The translations under genes and the position numbers were made by a program. A stretch of 64,000 nucleotides of DNA from Desulfobacteraceae bacterium (GTDB lineage: Bacteria; Desulfobacterota; Desulfobacteria; Desulfobacterales; Desulfosalsimonadaceae). The DNA lies in assembly GCA_011390465.1 (NCBI GenBank), contig JAABSH010000016.1:1-64000 (forward strand), in the 5' to 3' direction. The notes under the pieces are model-generated. The model did no database searches. It was given only the letters and a program-made list of their open reading frames with translations, and had not been told where the DNA came from. This document shows positions 16,653 to 25,482 of the stretch, piece by piece. The stretch's first letter is position 1; every line of letters begins with the position of its first letter.

Positions 16653-17813
16653 CTATTTCGTAGCCGCGTATTTTTGGATTTCAGCCATCTGCTCCTCGGA
16701 TAAAGGCTTTTTAAATTGAACATGGACAGTGGATTCATCAAACGGAAGAGTTCGCACGGCCAGGACCCGGGCGATTTTTGTCACATTCTGCTTTTCCGGC
16801 CCCTCGCCATGGGAAAACGTGATTTTTATCCAGCTTTTGTGCATTTTTTCAGCGTCTTCCGTATTGAGATGGCGCAGCATAAAGCAGATTCCGCCGGCGG
16901 CAATGTCCACAATGGTGGTGCGGGTGGGATCTCCTGCCGGCTCCCCTCTGGTGTTGATGCGCTGGAAAACCCCTTTTAACTCCACTTCGTACCGGGGATG
17001 GGTCCGCCGTATGCCGGATTTGGCTTCGCCCACAGAGATGCGTTCTTTGGTTTTTTTGCTGTAGTCTTCAAGCTTTGCCCGGATTCCCGGATGGTTTTGC
17101 GCCACAGCGTCAAAGTCATTTCTGTTGATATAAAAAAGCTCAGCCTCTTTCAGGGCCGTGAGGGTGGTGGTGTGATTGGTAAACGCAAAAAACGGATCTT
17201 TTCCCGCAATGTCACCTTTTTTCAGGATTGCCACTTCCCTGGCATCTTTTGTTTCCGGATTATGATAGGAGAGCTGCATCTGGCCCGAACGGATAAAAAA
17301 CAGCCGGTTGTCGTGCTGTCCCTGCTGGAACAGGGACTGACCCGCCGGGACGGTCAGGGGGGTCAGCAGAAAATAGACATCCGCGGTTTCTTCTCCGGTC
17401 AGGGAGTCAAAAAAATCCGCCCATGGTTGAATTGCTTCGCTGTCAATGGCCGCCAGTTTGGCGTTTTCAATAATCTCTCCGGACTCCAGAATCTGGGTCA
17501 GGGCCATGGGCGCCGCTTCCATGAGTTTTTCCCGGAGTTTTTCGGCCCGGTCAAACTGCTTTTTTTCCACAAATTCACAGATGCCCTGGAACAAGGCATC
17601 TGCTGCAGCGTCTTCGTCTTTGCCGCTGATGTATCGTGCGGTGATGGCGTCATCTGTGAATTCGTCCGGATCATTTGCTCCGGACCCGCGGGATGGGGCC
17701 GGTACAATGATCACGCCTTTGCATTTTTTGCACTGGAGGCGGGCCCCTTTTTCCGGGATTTTGTCCGGATCAACAGTGTAAACAGCGGAACATTGCGGGC
17801 ATTGAAGTTTCAT
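16653..17813 (-). CDS. Zinc-ribbon / cyclic-nucleotide-type / PilZ domain protein
   Basis: A 386-residue cytoplasmic protein with three parts. Residues 1-40 are an MJ0042-type zinc ribbon (CPQCSAVY, LQCKKCKGV). Residues ~150-265 are a cAMP-binding-type beta roll (VPAGQSLFQQG, FFIRSGQMQLSY, GDIAGKDPFF). Residues ~280-385 are a PilZ domain with the c-di-GMP signature RRTHPRYE and DIAAGG. The beta roll lacks the usual RAAT phosphate-binding arginine motif, so it may bind something other than cAMP. It heads the eight-gene minus-strand run. A paralogue lacking the zinc ribbon is at 54846-56066. Confidence 0.87.
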   Translation of the reverse strand: MKLQCPQCSAVYTVDPDKIPEKGARLQCKKCKGVIIVPAPSRGSGANDPDEFTDDAITARYISGKDEDAAADALFQGICEFVEKKQFDRAEKLREKLMEAAPMALTQILESGEIIENAKLAAIDSEAIQPWADFFDSLTGEETADVYFLLTPLTVPAGQSLFQQGQHDNRLFFIRSGQMQLSYHNPETKDAREVAILKKGDIAGKDPFFAFTNHTTTLTALKEAELFYINRNDFDAVAQNHPGIRAKLEDYSKKTKERISVGEAKSGIRRTHPRYEVELKGVFQRINTRGEPAGDPTRTTIVDIAAGGICFMLRHLNTEDAEKMHKSWIKITFSHGEGPEKQNVTKIARVLAVRTLPFDESTVHVQFKKPLSEEQMAEIQKYAATK

Positions 17814-17934
17814 TGTTTCTTATCCTTGGATTAAGATATCAATACCGGTACAAATATGATAATAACACGAAAAAATGATGCCAGCAAGCGTATAATTATG
17901 TGTTACCGGTTGAAATTAATCAGAATCATTTTAT

Positions 17935-17970
17935 ATGTCCGGTTATATATCCGGTTATATGTCCGGAGAC
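17935..17970. repeat. Three 12-bp direct repeats in a divergent promoter region
   Basis: ATGTCCGGTTAT, ATATCCGGTTAT, ATGTCCGGAGAC in tandem, in the 299-bp gap between the divergently transcribed PilZ gene and the Cache kinase. Regular spacing of about one helix turn suggests a protein-binding array; the binder is unknown. The rest of the gap is AT-rich with nothing else recognised. Confidence 0.6.
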
Positions 17971-18112
17971 GGAATCCCGGAAAATATTTGTGCCAATGGC
18001 CCGGTTTATGGTCAACTAAATAAATTCCAGTACATTTTCGAACAAAAGGTGCGGAAACCGGATTCGGTATTCCGCTGAACCTGTCTAATAACCGTTTGTT
18101 GTAAAGGATGCC

Positions 18113-20905
18113 ATGAAAAACACAAAACCCGGTCTGTCCCGGGTGTTTATCAGAAATATAATGTTTGTCACCTTAGGGGCCATGGGGCTGGTGACCATGG
18201 TCTGGATCTGGGGGGAAATTGCCCGTTTTAACGCGGAATCCGAACTCTTGCGATCGGCACATACAGCGGCCAAAGAGGAGATGCTCGAGCGTGAGGTGGC
18301 CGGGGTCATCGACTATATTGATTACATGAGATCCCGGACCGAAGATCGGCTGAAAGCCGCGATTCAAGGCCAGGTGGTCGTGGCCCATCAGATCGCCACA
18401 AACCTGTACCGGCAAAACAGGGGGCTGAAATCCGAGGCGGAAATCAAAAAATTGATCAAAGAGGCCCTCCGGCCCATTCGGTTCAGCCAGGGACGGGGGT
18501 ATGTGTTTGCCGTTTCCATGGACGGTATTGAACAGCTCTACCCGGTCCGGCCGGAACTGGAAGGGGAAAATATTTATGATCTGCGGGATGCAAAGGGAAA
18601 TTATGTCATCCAAAATGAAATTGATGTGGTGCGGGAATTCGGTGAAGGGGTTGTGACCGGATTCTGGCCCAAACCGGACAAGGACCCTGCCAAAGTATTC
18701 CCGAAAATATCCTTTGTTAAATATTTTGCACCCTTTGACTGGTACCTGGGGGCCGGAGAATATCTGGATGACGTGACCTCCCGGGTGCAGCAGGATGTTA
18801 TTGACCGGGTGGTGGATCTCCGGTTTGGTGAGGACGGCTATTTTTTTGCCTCCACCTTTAGCGGCGATCCGCTTTTTTCCAACGGTAAAATTACCCGGGG
18901 CACGGAAAATATCAGTGATATAACCGATCCCAATGGGTTTAAGGTCATTGAAAATCAGCAAAAAGCCGCCAGACAGCCAGGGGGCGGGTTTGTCTCCTAT
19001 GTGTGGCCAAAGCTTGACTCCGCATCACCGGCACCCAAAATTTCCTTTGTGAAAGCCATCCCGGAATGGGAATGGGTGATTGGTGCCGGTGTTTACCTGG
19101 ATGACGTGGAAGCGGCAATTTCGCAGAAAAAAGCCGACCTCAAAAAAGACCTGCTCACCAATATCGGAAACAGCCTGCTTGCCACCCTGTTTTTGTTTTT
19201 GCTGTTTTTGATCTGGGACCGGCAGGTTTCCCGTAAAATTCATATCGGTATTGACGCGTTTTCCCGGTTTTTCAGGACCGCTGCGGAACAATCAACCCCC
19301 ATGCCCCTCAAAGAGCTGCATTTTGCTGAATTTGTGGATGTGGCAGAAGCTGCCAACCGGATGCTGGCGGATCGGGCCGCGGCAGAGAAGGCGCTATCGG
19401 AAAATGAATTAAAATTCCGCACCCTGTTTGATTTTTCTCCTCAGTCCATTGCGTTGACAGAGATGGAGACCGGGCGCATGGTGGACGTGAACCAGGAATT
19501 CTGCCGCCGCACGGGTTTTGAAAAAGCCGAAGTCATCGGCCGCACCACCACGGAACTGGGGTTTTATTCGGATGCGGATCGTGATCGGTTTGTGGAAACG
19601 CTGATGGAACATGGATCGGTTACCGGCCTTGAAATGACTTTTACCATCAAAAACAGCACCATGGCCACGGCCCTGATGTTTGCAAAACAAATTGAGCTGA
19701 ACCGCCAGACCTTGCTGATGACCATTTTTATTGATATCACGGAAAAAAAATACATGGAGGCCCGGCTGCGGCAGTCCCACAAAATGGAGTCCATCGGTAC
19801 GCTGACCGGCGGTATTGCCCATGATTTCAATAATATTATGACCATCATCATCGGGAACACCGAGCTGGCCATGGAGGATGTGGCCGCACCTGACCCGGTC
19901 CGGGAAAATCTTGAAGAAATTCATGCTGCCGGAGTCCGGGCCGCCGCCATTGTCAAGCAACTGCTGGATTTTTCCCGCTCCGCGGACCAGGCGTTGACAC
20001 CGGTGTCTATTGGGCCGGTGATGCATGAAACCCTGGATTTTCTGCGGTCCATCATCCCCGCCACCATCCGGTTTCACCGGGAAATCCAAGACATAGAGAT
20101 CAACGTTCTGGCCGATCCGGTGCGCATTCATCAGGTGATCATGAATCTCTGCATGAACGCGGTTCATGAAATGGAAACCACGGGCGGGGACCTGCGGGTG
20201 GGGCTGAAAAAAGCGGTGATCGGCAAATCATGGGTACGCCTTCATCCTGATCTGGCACCCGGCGATTATGCGGAAATCAGGGTGCGCGACACCGGGCCGG
20301 GCATTGATCCGGAAATTATGGACCGGATTTTTGATCCGTATTTTACCACCCGGGCGGTGGGCCAGGGGTCGGGGCTGGGGCTTGCCGTGGTGCATGGCAT
20401 TGTGAAAAATCACGGGGGCGCGGTTTTGGCGGAAAATGCCGAAGGCGGCGGGGCCCTGTTCAGGGTTTTTATCCCTTTGACAACGCAGATGCCGGCTTCC
20501 GCTCCCGCGCGCGCTGAAGCACCGCCACAGGGGAAGGAAGTTGTTTTGCTGGTGGATGATGAAGCCGCCATTGTCAAGCTGACCCGGCAGCGGCTGGAAC
20601 GGCTGCATTATCAGGTAACGGCGGAGACAAATCCGGACACCGCGCTGGCGATTTTTTCCGCGGATCCGGACCGGTTTGACCTGGTGGTAACGGACATGAC
20701 CATGCCCCAGATGAACGGACTGGAGCTGTCGGAAAAAATAAAAGCCGTGCGTCCGGACATGCCGGTAATCATCTGCACGGGTTACAGCGTTCTGGTGGAT
20801 GAAGAAACCGCGGGCGATTTTGATGTAGCAGCGTTTTTAAGCAAACCGGTGGATAAACAGGAACTGGCAAAAACCATCCGCCGGGTGCTGGACGGGGAAA
20901 AATGA
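18113..20905 (+). CDS. Hybrid histidine kinase with double Cache sensor (TM-dCache-TM-PAS-HisKA-HATPase-REC)
   Basis: A 930-residue membrane kinase. TM1 is ~13-35; a periplasmic double Cache_2-type sensor spans ~45-340, with two parallel repeats (GRGYVFAVS ... YFAPFDWYLGAGEYLDDV and EDGYFFAST ... AIPEWEWVIGAGVYLDDV); TM2 ~345-365; PAS ~430-545; HisKA with GGIAHDFNNIM; HATPase (DTGPGIDPE, GSGLGLAVVHG); REC at ~805-928 (VVTDMTMP). Cache_2 domains commonly bind small carboxylates or amines. AAAGGA precedes the ATG. The stop codon falls inside a heptad array. Confidence 0.94.
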   Translation: MKNTKPGLSRVFIRNIMFVTLGAMGLVTMVWIWGEIARFNAESELLRSAHTAAKEEMLEREVAGVIDYIDYMRSRTEDRLKAAIQGQVVVAHQIATNLYRQNRGLKSEAEIKKLIKEALRPIRFSQGRGYVFAVSMDGIEQLYPVRPELEGENIYDLRDAKGNYVIQNEIDVVREFGEGVVTGFWPKPDKDPAKVFPKISFVKYFAPFDWYLGAGEYLDDVTSRVQQDVIDRVVDLRFGEDGYFFASTFSGDPLFSNGKITRGTENISDITDPNGFKVIENQQKAARQPGGGFVSYVWPKLDSASPAPKISFVKAIPEWEWVIGAGVYLDDVEAAISQKKADLKKDLLTNIGNSLLATLFLFLLFLIWDRQVSRKIHIGIDAFSRFFRTAAEQSTPMPLKELHFAEFVDVAEAANRMLADRAAAEKALSENELKFRTLFDFSPQSIALTEMETGRMVDVNQEFCRRTGFEKAEVIGRTTTELGFYSDADRDRFVETLMEHGSVTGLEMTFTIKNSTMATALMFAKQIELNRQTLLMTIFIDITEKKYMEARLRQSHKMESIGTLTGGIAHDFNNIMTIIIGNTELAMEDVAAPDPVRENLEEIHAAGVRAAAIVKQLLDFSRSADQALTPVSIGPVMHETLDFLRSIIPATIRFHREIQDIEINVLADPVRIHQVIMNLCMNAVHEMETTGGDLRVGLKKAVIGKSWVRLHPDLAPGDYAEIRVRDTGPGIDPEIMDRIFDPYFTTRAVGQGSGLGLAVVHGIVKNHGGAVLAENAEGGGALFRVFIPLTTQMPASAPARAEAPPQGKEVVLLVDDEAAIVKLTRQRLERLHYQVTAETNPDTALAIFSADPDRFDLVVTDMTMPQMNGLELSEKIKAVRPDMPVIICTGYSVLVDEETAGDFDVAAFLSKPVDKQELAKTIRRVLDGEK

Positions 20906-20933
20906 TGAGTGATGAATGATGAATGATGAATTT
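20903..20933. repeat. Heptad array (TGATGAA family)
   Basis: About four units starting in the stop codon of the Cache kinase. Confidence 0.8.
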
Positions 20934-20992
20934 ATTTTCCATACACATCGTCAAGCGATTATCCCCGCGAAACCGGCCCGGCTGTTTTTATT

Positions 20993-21053
20993 CCCTCACG
21001 GGCACACTGCGAACCCGGGGGCCCCAGTTTGTAGTGACGCCGTAAGGCGGTAT
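20993..21053. repeat. Repeat B2 (inverted orientation)
   Basis: CCCTCACGGG / GCACACTGCGAAC ... GTTTGTAGTG / ACGCCGTAAGGCGG. Confidence 0.8.
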
Positions 21054-21090
21054 GAATAATGATGAATGCTGAGTGCAGAATGATGAATTC
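21053..21090. repeat. Heptad array (TGATGAA family)
   Basis: Five to six degenerate units immediately following B2. Confidence 0.7.
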
Positions 21091-21136
21091 TTTTCTAACC
21101 TGCATCAGCCCGCTTGCCAGCAGACGGGAAAAAACC

Positions 21137-21226
21137 GGACGGCACGGTGGCCGTCCCTACGAACCCGGAGGCTCCGATATGTTTGGAGATTCCGACCGGC
21201 TCGTAGGGCAGGCCACCGTGCCTGCC
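21137..21226. repeat. Repeat A5 (long, 90-bp form)
   Basis: Same arms as the 72-bp form but with an extended centre (TATGTTTGGAGATTC inserted). Shares the 90-bp length with A7 and A8 that bracket the RAYT gene. Confidence 0.85.
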
Positions 21227-21233
21227 GGGGATT

Positions 21234-21266
21234 GAATGATGAGTGATGAATGGGCAATGATGAATT
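21234..21266. repeat. Heptad array (TGATGAA family)
   Basis: Four to five units between A5 and the second composite copy. Confidence 0.75.
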
Positions 21267-21322
21267 TATTTTCCATACACATCGTCAAGCGATTATCCGC
21301 GCGAAACCGGACTGGCTGTTTT

Positions 21323-21387
21323 TATGCCCTCACGGGCACACTACGAACCAGGGTGCCCCAGTTTGTAGTGACGCCGTAAGGCGTTAT
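21323..21387. repeat. Repeat B3 (inverted orientation)
   Basis: Full 65-bp unit: TGCCCTCACGGGCA hairpin, CACTACGAAC/GTTTGTAGTG centre, ACGCCGTAAGGCGT hairpin. Confidence 0.85.
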
Positions 21388-21424
21388 GAGAAATGATGAA
21401 TGATGAATGGGCAATGATGAATTT
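21385..21424. repeat. Heptad array (TGATGAA family)
   Basis: Degenerate units joining B3 to the tail that precedes A6. Confidence 0.65.
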
Positions 21425-21471
21425 TATTTTTTTCACCTGTCAGATTGCATAACAGGGGACGGGAAAAAACC

Positions 21472-21533
21472 GGACGGCACAGTGGCCGTCCCTACAAGCC
21501 CGGAGACTCCGACCCGCTCGCAGGGCAGGCCAC
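21472..21533. repeat. Repeat A6 (3'-truncated)
   Basis: Left hairpin GGACGGCACAGTGGCCGTCC and centre are present; the right hairpin stops after GGCAGGCCACT and runs into B4. Confidence 0.8.
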
Positions 21534-21544
21534 TCTTCAATAAA

Positions 21545-21609
21545 TATGCCCTCACGGGCACACTACGAACCCGGGTGCCCCAGTTTGTAGTGACGCCGTC
21601 AGGCGGTAT
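21545..21609. repeat. Repeat B4 (inverted orientation)
   Basis: Full 65-bp unit directly after truncated A6. Confidence 0.85.
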
Positions 21610-21610
21610 A

Positions 21611-21656
21611 TTTTTTTCCGCATTCCGCATTCCTCATTCATCATTCTCTTTCATCA
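21611..21656. repeat. Heptad array invading the 3' end of a kinase gene
   Basis: On the minus strand: TGATGAA, AGAGAAT, then GATGAATGAGGAATGCGGAA in 7-bp register. It supplies the last codons (KENDE) and the stop of the kinase at 21634-23769. Confidence 0.75.
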
Positions 21657-23769
21657 CTTCCCCTATGGTTTGGGTCATTTTTTTTATTGCCACGGGTTTG
21701 GTTAAAAATGCGGATATGCCCAGGGTTTTGGCTTTTTGCGCGTCCATGCGCTCGCTATAACCGGTGCACAGAATCACCGGTATCTCCGGCCGCAGTTTTT
21801 TGATTTCCGCGGCCAGCTGATCTCCGGTCATTTTCGGCATGGTCATATCTGATATGATAACATCAAAAGCGTTTGGATTTTCAGAAAATACCTGGATCGC
21901 TGGTTCCGGATCCGTAAACGCCTGTACGTGATAGCCCCGGCGCTCCAAAAGCTGGCGGTTTGCATCGGCAATGGCGGGTTCGTCATCCACAAACAAAATC
22001 CGCCCAGAGCCCAAAGCAGCGGCCAGACCGCCGGGGTCCGGAAGCGTGATCTCCTCACCTGCTTCCGGCAGCAGGATGCGGATTTCCGTTCCCTTGCCCG
22101 GCGCGCTTTCCACATGAATGCCGCCCTCATGATATTCCACAATGCCGTGAACCACGGCAAGCCCCATGCCGGAGCCTTTTCCCGCTTCCTTGGTGGTAAA
22201 ATACGGATCAAAAATGCGGTCCCGGATAGTTGCGGGAATGCCGCAGCCCGTGTCCCGCACCGCCAGGGAGACGTATTTTCCCGGTGCAAGCCCGTATGGG
22301 TTGTTGCGGTCCGCGTCCGCAATCCGCACCCGGGACAGCTCGATATCCAGCCGGCCGCCCTTGTCTTCCATGGCGGCCGCCGCGTTGGTGGTCAGATTGA
22401 GCAGCACCTGATACATTTGGGTTTTGTCCGCGGCCACCGGCGGCAGAGACGGCGCTATCTGGTAATGAATATCAATGGTGGCCGGGATGGATGACCGGAT
22501 CAGGGATTGGTTGGCTTCAATCAGGTTTCCCATATCAAGGGGCTGTTTGTGCACTGCTGATTTCCGGCTGTAGCTCAGCAGCTGCCGCACCACATCCCTG
22601 GCCCGGAGTCCCGCGGTCAGGATTTCTTTTAAGTTTTTGCGCACAGGATGGGCTGTTGGAAAATTTTCCATGGCCAGTTCCGTATTTCCAATGATGATGG
22701 TCAGGATATTGTTAAAGTCATGGGCAATACCCCCGGCCAGGGTGCCGATGGCCTCCATTTTGTGGGCCTGCTGAAGCCGGGCTTCTAATGTTTTCTGGTT
22801 GCTGATGTCAATGCTCACGCTCAAAACGGCAGTCATTGCGCCATTCGCGTCAAACAGGGGATAAGTGGCAAAAAGGGCGGGAAACGGTTCTCCGGATTTC
22901 CGGATTTGGGTAATTTCTCCGGAAAATCCGATTTTCCCGTTGCGCATTTTGGCGTGGACCTCGGGAAATTTTTTAACATCTGCTTCCACATGAAGGACAG
23001 AGACCGGCCGGCCGATGATCTCGGATTTTTGATAGTTGAAAATTTTTTCCGCGCCTGGAGAAAATTCAATCACTTCTGGATCCGATCCCCGGGCGTCGGA
23101 AATAACAAAAGCGATGTTTTCCGCGGCATTGAATATGGCCCGGAGCCGCGATTCACTTGCCTGGAGCGTCCGTTCCGATTTCCGCCGGTCGGTCACGGTA
23201 TTGGCCAGGATCAGGGCCCAGAGCCCGGCTGTCAGCAATGCAGCGGCAAGAAGCCCAAAATTGATAAAAATGGTTTTTTCCCGGGCGGCCGCGATGTCAT
23301 TTTTGAGCCGGGTCTCCATGATGTTACCATGCTGCTGCAGGGCGTTCAGCAGCGTGCCATGCAGTTGATCGGATTCCGTATTCAACAGGCGGCGGGCGGT
23401 TTTGGTAAAGAAATCCCCATGCAGATTGATTATTGTTGCGTACAGCTCCGCGTTTTTGGTGGTCAGGGCCGGATCAACCCCGTGTTTTGCAAGCATGCCG
23501 TGGAGCCGGGTTAAATTGTTCTCAACGATCTGCCGGTGAAAATCCATTTTTTCCGGGTCCAGGGTGCTGATGAACCGGACCATCTGCAGCCGGGTTTCCA
23601 TGAGATCGGCCCGCAGCAGGGCCATCTCCTGTTCATGGGAAAAGGCGTTGCGGTATACGGTTTCAATCTTGGTAAACCCCAGGTACGCAAAGACTCCCTG
23701 AAGCACCAGAAACACAATAATGCACATGAATGCCAGGGTCAGACGAAAAGCAATGGTTCGCATGGTCAA
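21634..23769 (-). CDS. Membrane hybrid histidine kinase (TM-sensor-TM-PAS-HisKA-HATPase-REC)
   Basis: A 711-residue kinase. TM1 ~10-30 and TM2 ~167-190 bracket a ~135-residue helical periplasmic region of the four-helix-bundle kind. Then come PAS (~205-325, VISDARGSDPEVIEFSPG, a form typical of PAS domains that replace the usual start), HisKA (GGIAHDFNNILTIIIGN), HATPase (DTGCGIPAT, GSGMGLAVVHG) and REC (~585-708, IISDMTMPKM). It lies 17 bp after the NMT1-type binding protein gene, which therefore probably delivers the ligand. The protein ends -KENDE through a heptad array. Confidence 0.93.
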   Translation of the reverse strand: MTMRTIAFRLTLAFMCIIVFLVLQGVFAYLGFTKIETVYRNAFSHEQEMALLRADLMETRLQMVRFISTLDPEKMDFHRQIVENNLTRLHGMLAKHGVDPALTTKNAELYATIINLHGDFFTKTARRLLNTESDQLHGTLLNALQQHGNIMETRLKNDIAAAREKTIFINFGLLAAALLTAGLWALILANTVTDRRKSERTLQASESRLRAIFNAAENIAFVISDARGSDPEVIEFSPGAEKIFNYQKSEIIGRPVSVLHVEADVKKFPEVHAKMRNGKIGFSGEITQIRKSGEPFPALFATYPLFDANGAMTAVLSVSIDISNQKTLEARLQQAHKMEAIGTLAGGIAHDFNNILTIIIGNTELAMENFPTAHPVRKNLKEILTAGLRARDVVRQLLSYSRKSAVHKQPLDMGNLIEANQSLIRSSIPATIDIHYQIAPSLPPVAADKTQMYQVLLNLTTNAAAAMEDKGGRLDIELSRVRIADADRNNPYGLAPGKYVSLAVRDTGCGIPATIRDRIFDPYFTTKEAGKGSGMGLAVVHGIVEYHEGGIHVESAPGKGTEIRILLPEAGEEITLPDPGGLAAALGSGRILFVDDEPAIADANRQLLERRGYHVQAFTDPEPAIQVFSENPNAFDVIISDMTMPKMTGDQLAAEIKKLRPEIPVILCTGYSERMDAQKAKTLGISAFLTKPVAIKKMTQTIGEVMKENDE

Positions 23770-23786
23770 ATTCCTGTTGGTTGCGG

Positions 23787-24773
23787 TTAATCTGAGAGCA
23801 CCGCCATGATATACCGGTTGTTGAAAATTTCTGTGGGCTGGAAATTTTTTTCCAGCCGGCCCGTGGTTTTGAGAAATTCCCGAAGCCGGTTCAGGTATGC
23901 TTCAAATCCGCCCCCGGTCCGGTTGCGATGGGCCAGTTCCGCCCGGGTATGGATTTTGACTTCCCGGATCATTTTTGCCAGTTTTTCTTGCGAATAATCC
24001 GGCAGCCCCTGAAAGGTCCGGCGGTTGAGGATTTCAAAATACGCACCCTGGTTTTCCGGCTGATGGATCCAGTCCACAGCCGCCAGCCAGCCCCGCAGGA
24101 GATGCTGAATATCTTCCTCCGGAATGGTTTTCAGCTGTTGCTGGTAGGCCCAGATGCATTCGGGGATACATCCGGGAAAATCCGCGGAACTCGCCAGCAC
24201 CTGTCCGTTTCCCTGTTCAACCGCCATGGCGGCCCAGGGTTCGTAGTTGAGAATGGCGGGAATGCGGCCGGCAATGAATTGGGCCGAAAGATTATCCGGA
24301 TGGATTTCCACGATGCGGAAATCCGCCACCCCGAGATCCCGGGTTTCCAGATAACAATTCAGAAAAAAAAGGCTGGACGGCAGGTTTAAAAATACCCCCA
24401 GGGGCTGGTTTTTGTATTCGTCAAGGGTGTGGCCGTTTTGGATGATGATTTTATCGCCCCCATGGGACCAGTTGGTTTCCGCAAGGGCGACCACGGGTTC
24501 GCCGGACATGAAAATGCCCACCAGGGAGCCGGCCATGTCCATGGCCAGATCGATTTTTCCGGCTTTGGCTGCCTCCAGGATGATGATGGGATCGTCATAG
24601 TTCACCACTACTACATCGATTCCGTAATTTTTCCAGAACCCGTTTATCTCGGCCACATGCAGCGGCGACCACCCGGCCCAGCCCACAGTGGCGATTTTGT
24701 AAGTGCGGGCCCCGGCGGTAACAGACAGAAGGAGAATGAAAACAGTGATGATGAAAAAAATTTTTCGGTTCAT
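23787..24773 (-). CDS. NMT1/SsuA-type periplasmic substrate-binding protein
   Basis: A 328-residue exported protein: hydrophobic signal peptide (1-22, ending TAGARTYKIA), then GWAGWSPLHVAEINGFWKNYGIDV, the NMT1/THI5-like opening, AAKAGKIDLAMDMAGS, GEPVVALAETN, LNYEPWAAMA. These proteins usually feed ABC importers for sulfonates, taurine or thiamine precursors, but no permease or ATPase gene is near. The next gene downstream, 17 bp away, is a sensor kinase, so it more likely works as a soluble ligand sensor for that kinase. The ligand is unknown. Confidence 0.88.
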   Translation of the reverse strand: MNRKIFFIITVFILLLSVTAGARTYKIATVGWAGWSPLHVAEINGFWKNYGIDVVVVNYDDPIIILEAAKAGKIDLAMDMAGSLVGIFMSGEPVVALAETNWSHGGDKIIIQNGHTLDEYKNQPLGVFLNLPSSLFFLNCYLETRDLGVADFRIVEIHPDNLSAQFIAGRIPAILNYEPWAAMAVEQGNGQVLASSADFPGCIPECIWAYQQQLKTIPEEDIQHLLRGWLAAVDWIHQPENQGAYFEILNRRTFQGLPDYSQEKLAKMIREVKIHTRAELAHRNRTGGGFEAYLNRLREFLKTTGRLEKNFQPTEIFNNRYIMAVLSD

Positions 24774-24790
24774 TGACGCCTCCTTGGGGG

Positions 24791-24814
24791 TTGCATGTTA
24801 CAGGTTACAGACCA
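24791..24814. repeat. Short heptad array (CTGTAAC family)
   Basis: On the minus strand CTGTAAC, CTGTAAC, ATGCAAC in 7-bp register, just before the binding-protein gene. Same family as 34355-34405. Confidence 0.55.
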
Positions 24815-24847
24815 TTTTTACCAGGACCGTCGGCTTTCAATATTCCT

Positions 24848-24937
24848 GGACGGCGCGGTGGCCGGCCCTACGAACCTGGAGATTCCGACAGGCTTGGGGA
24901 TTGCTACCCGCTCGTAGGGCAGGCCACCGTGCCTGCC
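24848..24937. repeat. Repeat A7 (90-bp form), 3' flank of RAYT1
   Basis: GGACGGC-GCGGTGGCCGGCC left stem and GGCAGGC/GCCTGCC right stem, with the extended centre. It lies 52 bp beyond the RAYT1 stop. Confidence 0.88.
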
Positions 24938-24989
24938 TGTTGAAGGCGGCAACACGCCCTGCCTGCCAAATAGCATCCATTTCTCTCCG

Positions 24990-25460
24990 TCAAAAAGAGG
25001 GTTCTTTCATCCATTTGTGCCATGAAAACGGATAATCCTGCCATTTTTCAACAATTCCCGCCCGGACCGGATTGTTGACAATGTATTCCGCAACCCCATT
25101 GATATCTTCTTCATTTCTTAACGCATGGTCGTAAAAACTCCGTTGCCAGCATCTGTTTTGAATCCCCTGTTTCAGAATAAGATTAGCGGTATAACTTTTC
25201 CATCCGTTGATCAAGGTTATCAGATTCCCTTCAACCGGAGAAATGAGCAGATGCAGGTGATCCGGCATCAGGCACCAGGCATAGCGCTTTGTCAGATTGC
25301 CGAACGGACCGGAGGATAAGGTGCCTGTGATTTTTCCGGCAATTAACGGGTCCTTGAATAATATTCGTCGGTTGTCGGTGCAAATGGTAATGCTGAAAAT
25401 CCGGGACGGCAATTCATATTGTTCCCGGGCCAGGCGTATGTTTTTCCGTTTTTTAATCAT
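24990..25460 (-). CDS. REP-associated tyrosine transposase (RAYT1)
   Basis: A 156-residue single-domain Y1 HUH protein of the IS200/TnpA-REP family. The metal-binding pair is His68/His70 in MPDHLHLLIS, and the nucleophile is most likely Tyr126 in AEYIVNNPVRAG, the position of Tyr115 in E. coli TnpA-REP. WQRSFYDHALRNEEDI is also family-typical. Known RAYTs recognise and cut single-stranded REP hairpins preceded by GTAG. Here the gene is bracketed by two 90-bp A repeats (24848-24937 and 25483-25572) in the same orientation, which carry exactly such GTAG-hairpin units. All key residues are present, so it looks functional. There are no IS-type ends, so it is domesticated rather than a free insertion sequence. 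Confidence 0.93.
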   Translation of the reverse strand: MIKKRKNIRLAREQYELPSRIFSITICTDNRRILFKDPLIAGKITGTLSSGPFGNLTKRYAWCLMPDHLHLLISPVEGNLITLINGWKSYTANLILKQGIQNRCWQRSFYDHALRNEEDINGVAEYIVNNPVRAGIVEKWQDYPFSWHKWMKEPSF

Positions 25461-25482
25461 TTGCGGTATTCTTGATGGTTCC

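Larger units (their letters stand above)
20925..21390. repeat. Duplicated composite unit (copies 20925-21056 and 21259-21390)
   Basis: Two ~130-bp direct copies (about eight mismatches by eye) each made of a heptad end, a ~60-bp tail beginning ATTTATTTTCCATACACATC, and a B repeat. A diverged third copy lies at ~34045-34185. This 728-bp gap (20906-21633) contains only repeats and no gene. Confidence 0.75.

Noticed and set aside
17997-18011. TGGCCCGGTTTATGG upstream of the Cache kinase as a sigma-54 promoter
   Set aside because: The -24 half fits but the -12 half is GG instead of GC and lacks TT; spacing alone is not enough.
20903-21656. Heptad and palindrome region considered as a CRISPR array
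   Set aside because: Units are 7-bp or 65/72/90-bp with no equal-length unique spacers and no cas genes.
24990-25460. RAYT1 as an ordinary IS200/IS605 insertion sequence
   Set aside because: No IS end hairpins, no tnpB, and the protein has the TnpA-REP features WQRxF and NPVRAG; the flanks are REP-type repeats.
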